A stretch of 64,000 nt of DNA. Origin: Anseongella ginsenosidimutans (GTDB lineage Bacteria; Bacteroidota; Bacteroidia; Sphingobacteriales; Sphingobacteriaceae). The first letter of the stretch is position 1. Every line of letters begins with the position of its first letter. This document shows positions 62,787-64,000 of this stretch, piece after piece. The stretch spans positions 248,001 to 312,000 of the forward strand of contig NZ_CP042432.1 of the NCBI RefSeq assembly GCF_008033235.1. Direction: 5' to 3'. A program made the translations under genes and the position numbers. Under the pieces are notes generated by a model. It made no database searches. It was not told where the DNA came from and saw only the letters and a program-made list of their open reading frames with translations.

Positions 62787-64000
62787 TCATTTATTTCTTG
62801 TATTCTGTTTTTTACTCATGTCCAGGGTCAGGCCTACCGCTGCCCCGGCGGAGATTAGCCGCACGCCGCCATGCCCGATACCGGTCAGCGGCACCTTTAT
62901 AAAAGGCGTCAAGCCGATGCTCATTTTATCGCTGATCTTTCGCTCCAGGGTCAGGCCCGCGTTCCCCACTCCCATGAAATGCTGGTTCTCGTTATGATAT
63001 TCGTAAAGCCTGGGCTCAGCGCTGCTGTACTCGTATTCGTATTGCTCACGCAGCATCAGGTAACTTGAAAGCCCCGCGTTCAGCGAAATACTGTTCAGGC
63101 CTTTCCGGTAAACCGTATAACGCAGGTTCAGCGGTATATCGATCACATTGCAGTTGGCGGCAATGTTTACCAGGTCCCGCGGGGAATAACCGGTATGATA
63201 ATCGGACGGCCTGGCATTGTAAGGCTTCTGAGAATAAACAACTCCGGTATGCAGGCTCAGGCGTTCGCTAAAATGCACTCCCAGCCCCAGCCCCATATTG
63301 ACCCCCAGTTTACCTTCGTTAAAATTTACCACACCGTTCAGGTCAGGAGCAGCCAGTAACCCCAAACTGAATGTAATCCCCTTTTTCCCGGAGACAGGCA
63401 GGCGGGTCCCGGAAGCGTCTGTTCCTCCGGATTCCGGAACCCCGTTTCCGGCAGCGCTGATGCTTGCCGTACCGGATTGCTTATGCCCGCCTGAAAAGTC
63501 TGCAGCCAGCGCAGGAGCCGCAGCGGCAGACAGGGCCAGCCCGCTGCTCAATCCCTTCACGTCAAGGCCGCGTTCACGCTTTGCCGCAAGCCATCGTTCT
63601 CTCTCCTGCATCTCTTCCCCGGTATTGGGCTTAAGGTCCGCCCCGGCTAATTCTTTAGTTAATTGAGGAGTTTTTCCAGCCACCGGCCGGCTGTCTTCAG
63701 GCGCCGGGTGCTGTTCGCCAGCCGCCGGTCGTTGTTCTGCAGCCGTCACCGGTCCTTTGCCCGGCTCCGCACGTCCCTCTGCCGATGCCCCGGGCTCTTC
63801 GACCGGCGCTGCAGGCAGCACTTTCGTACCCGGCTGTTCTTCTCCGCTTACAGGCGGCAGCTCCCCATTTGCCGGAGGGCGGTTTCCGGCCAGGGAGGGT
63901 ATATCCCGGGTCTTGTCGCCGGCATCCCGGAAATAACCCGTGTACGCCCATACGCCAAGGCCCGCAAGGAGTACCGCTGCGGCGGCCCTTAGCCACCACA
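62787..64000 (-). CDS. Membrane-anchored protein with C-terminal outer-membrane-type beta-barrel (partial, 5' end outside window)
   Basis: The frame is open to the right edge of the window; the N-terminus lies beyond it. The visible part starts with a transmembrane helix (WWLRAAAAVLLAGLGVW), then a linker of more than 100 residues very rich in Pro, Ala, Gly and Glu. A PorT-like barrel domain ends it (ITFSLGLLAAPDLNG, LNLRYTVYRKGLNSISLNAG, VRLISAGAAVGLTLDM). The layout suggests a protein tethered in the inner membrane whose barrel sits in or near the outer membrane. Such genes often pair with ECF sigma factors. Function unknown. Confidence 0.75.
   Translation of the reverse strand, partial: WWLRAAAAVLLAGLGVWAYTGYFRDAGDKTRDIPSLAGNRPPANGELPPVSGEEQPGTKVLPAAPVEEPGASAEGRAEPGKGPVTAAEQRPAAGEQHPAPEDSRPVAGKTPQLTKELAGADLKPNTGEEMQERERWLAAKRERGLDVKGLSSGLALSAAAAPALAADFSGGHKQSGTASISAAGNGVPESGGTDASGTRLPVSGKKGITFSLGLLAAPDLNGVVNFNEGKLGVNMGLGLGVHFSERLSLHTGVVYSQKPYNARPSDYHTGYSPRDLVNIAANCNVIDIPLNLRYTVYRKGLNSISLNAGLSSYLMLREQYEYEYSSAEPRLYEYHNENQHFMGVGNAGLTLERKISDKMSIGLTPFIKVPLTGIGHGGVRLISAGAAVGLTLDMSKKQNTRNK

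Overview
The window is a chromosomal segment of a Bacteroidota bacterium, most likely a Sphingobacteriia/Chitinophagia-type member with roughly balanced GC. The evidence is two SusC/SusD pairs, an ECF sigma/FecR pair, -7 promoter elements of the TAnnTTTG type, START-like and DUF5777 proteins, and a tsaD/tamB divergent pair. Both ends cut through genes: a collagen-like lipoprotein on the left and a membrane-anchored beta-barrel protein on the right.

Layout. 1-2.5 kb: secreted proteins and lipoproteins. 2.6-4.5 kb: tandem AraC-type paralogues. 4.5-13.8 kb: housekeeping and envelope genes (tsaD, tamB, ribBA, LptF/G-type permease, START-like protein), with a 400-base spacer after tamB that holds a G/T-rich run, a nested stem-loop and a direct repeat. 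13.8-14.1 kb: a promoter, a possible SRP RNA, tRNA-Met(CAT) and a terminator. 14.3-17.6 kb: a truncated AT-rich DUF4440-like remnant, a 15-residue-repeat secreted protein, a Pr6Pr membrane protein, a LytTR regulator and a small secreted protein. 17.7-24.3 kb: an ECF sigma/FecR-controlled SusC/SusD system without linked enzymes. 24.5-28.4 kb: a TonB receptor/DUF4374 pair that looks like an iron uptake unit.

29.0-43.8 kb is a polysaccharide utilisation locus on the minus strand: AraC regulator, SusC, SusD, surface glycan-binding lipoprotein (frameshifted), FucP-type MFS sugar permease, GH78 alpha-L-rhamnosidase, a putative TIM-barrel glycosidase and a secreted esterase. The inferred substrate is a rhamnose-containing glycan. 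A Gfo/Idh/MocA oxidoreductase and an IlvD/Edd dehydratase lie divergently at 44.0-46.8 kb. 46.8-50.9 kb is a decay hot spot: an esterase without its 5' end, a DUF234-type ATPase with an internal stop, and a deleted DUF4143 ATPase remnant, the two ATPases with inverted repeats at their 5' ends. 50.9-56.8 kb is a minus-strand group: DUF4198 protein, FN3-like membrane protein, Na+/solute symporter (frameshifted) with a 40-residue accessory protein, an aspartate-carbamoyltransferase-like gene and asnB. 57.0-58.4 kb: lutB. 58.4-60.3 kb: an AT-rich aldo/keto reductase plus Crp/Fnr module next to a long hairpin and bounded by an 11-bp inverted repeat. 60.3-64 kb: DUF5777, YceI and two c-type cytochrome-like lipoproteins, then the partial barrel protein.

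The observations I rate highest are: (1) a 23-bp palindrome placed identically, 3 bp upstream of the -7 box, in front of both the TonB receptor and the DUF4198 gene, probably a metal-repressor operator; (2) the hairpin- and inverted-repeat-bounded AKR/Crp module; (3) the ATPase remnants with their own inverted-repeat leaders. Four reading-frame breaks (tamB start, FecR, glycan-binding lipoprotein, symporter) lie at or beside mononucleotide runs, so assembly error must be excluded before calling them pseudogenes.
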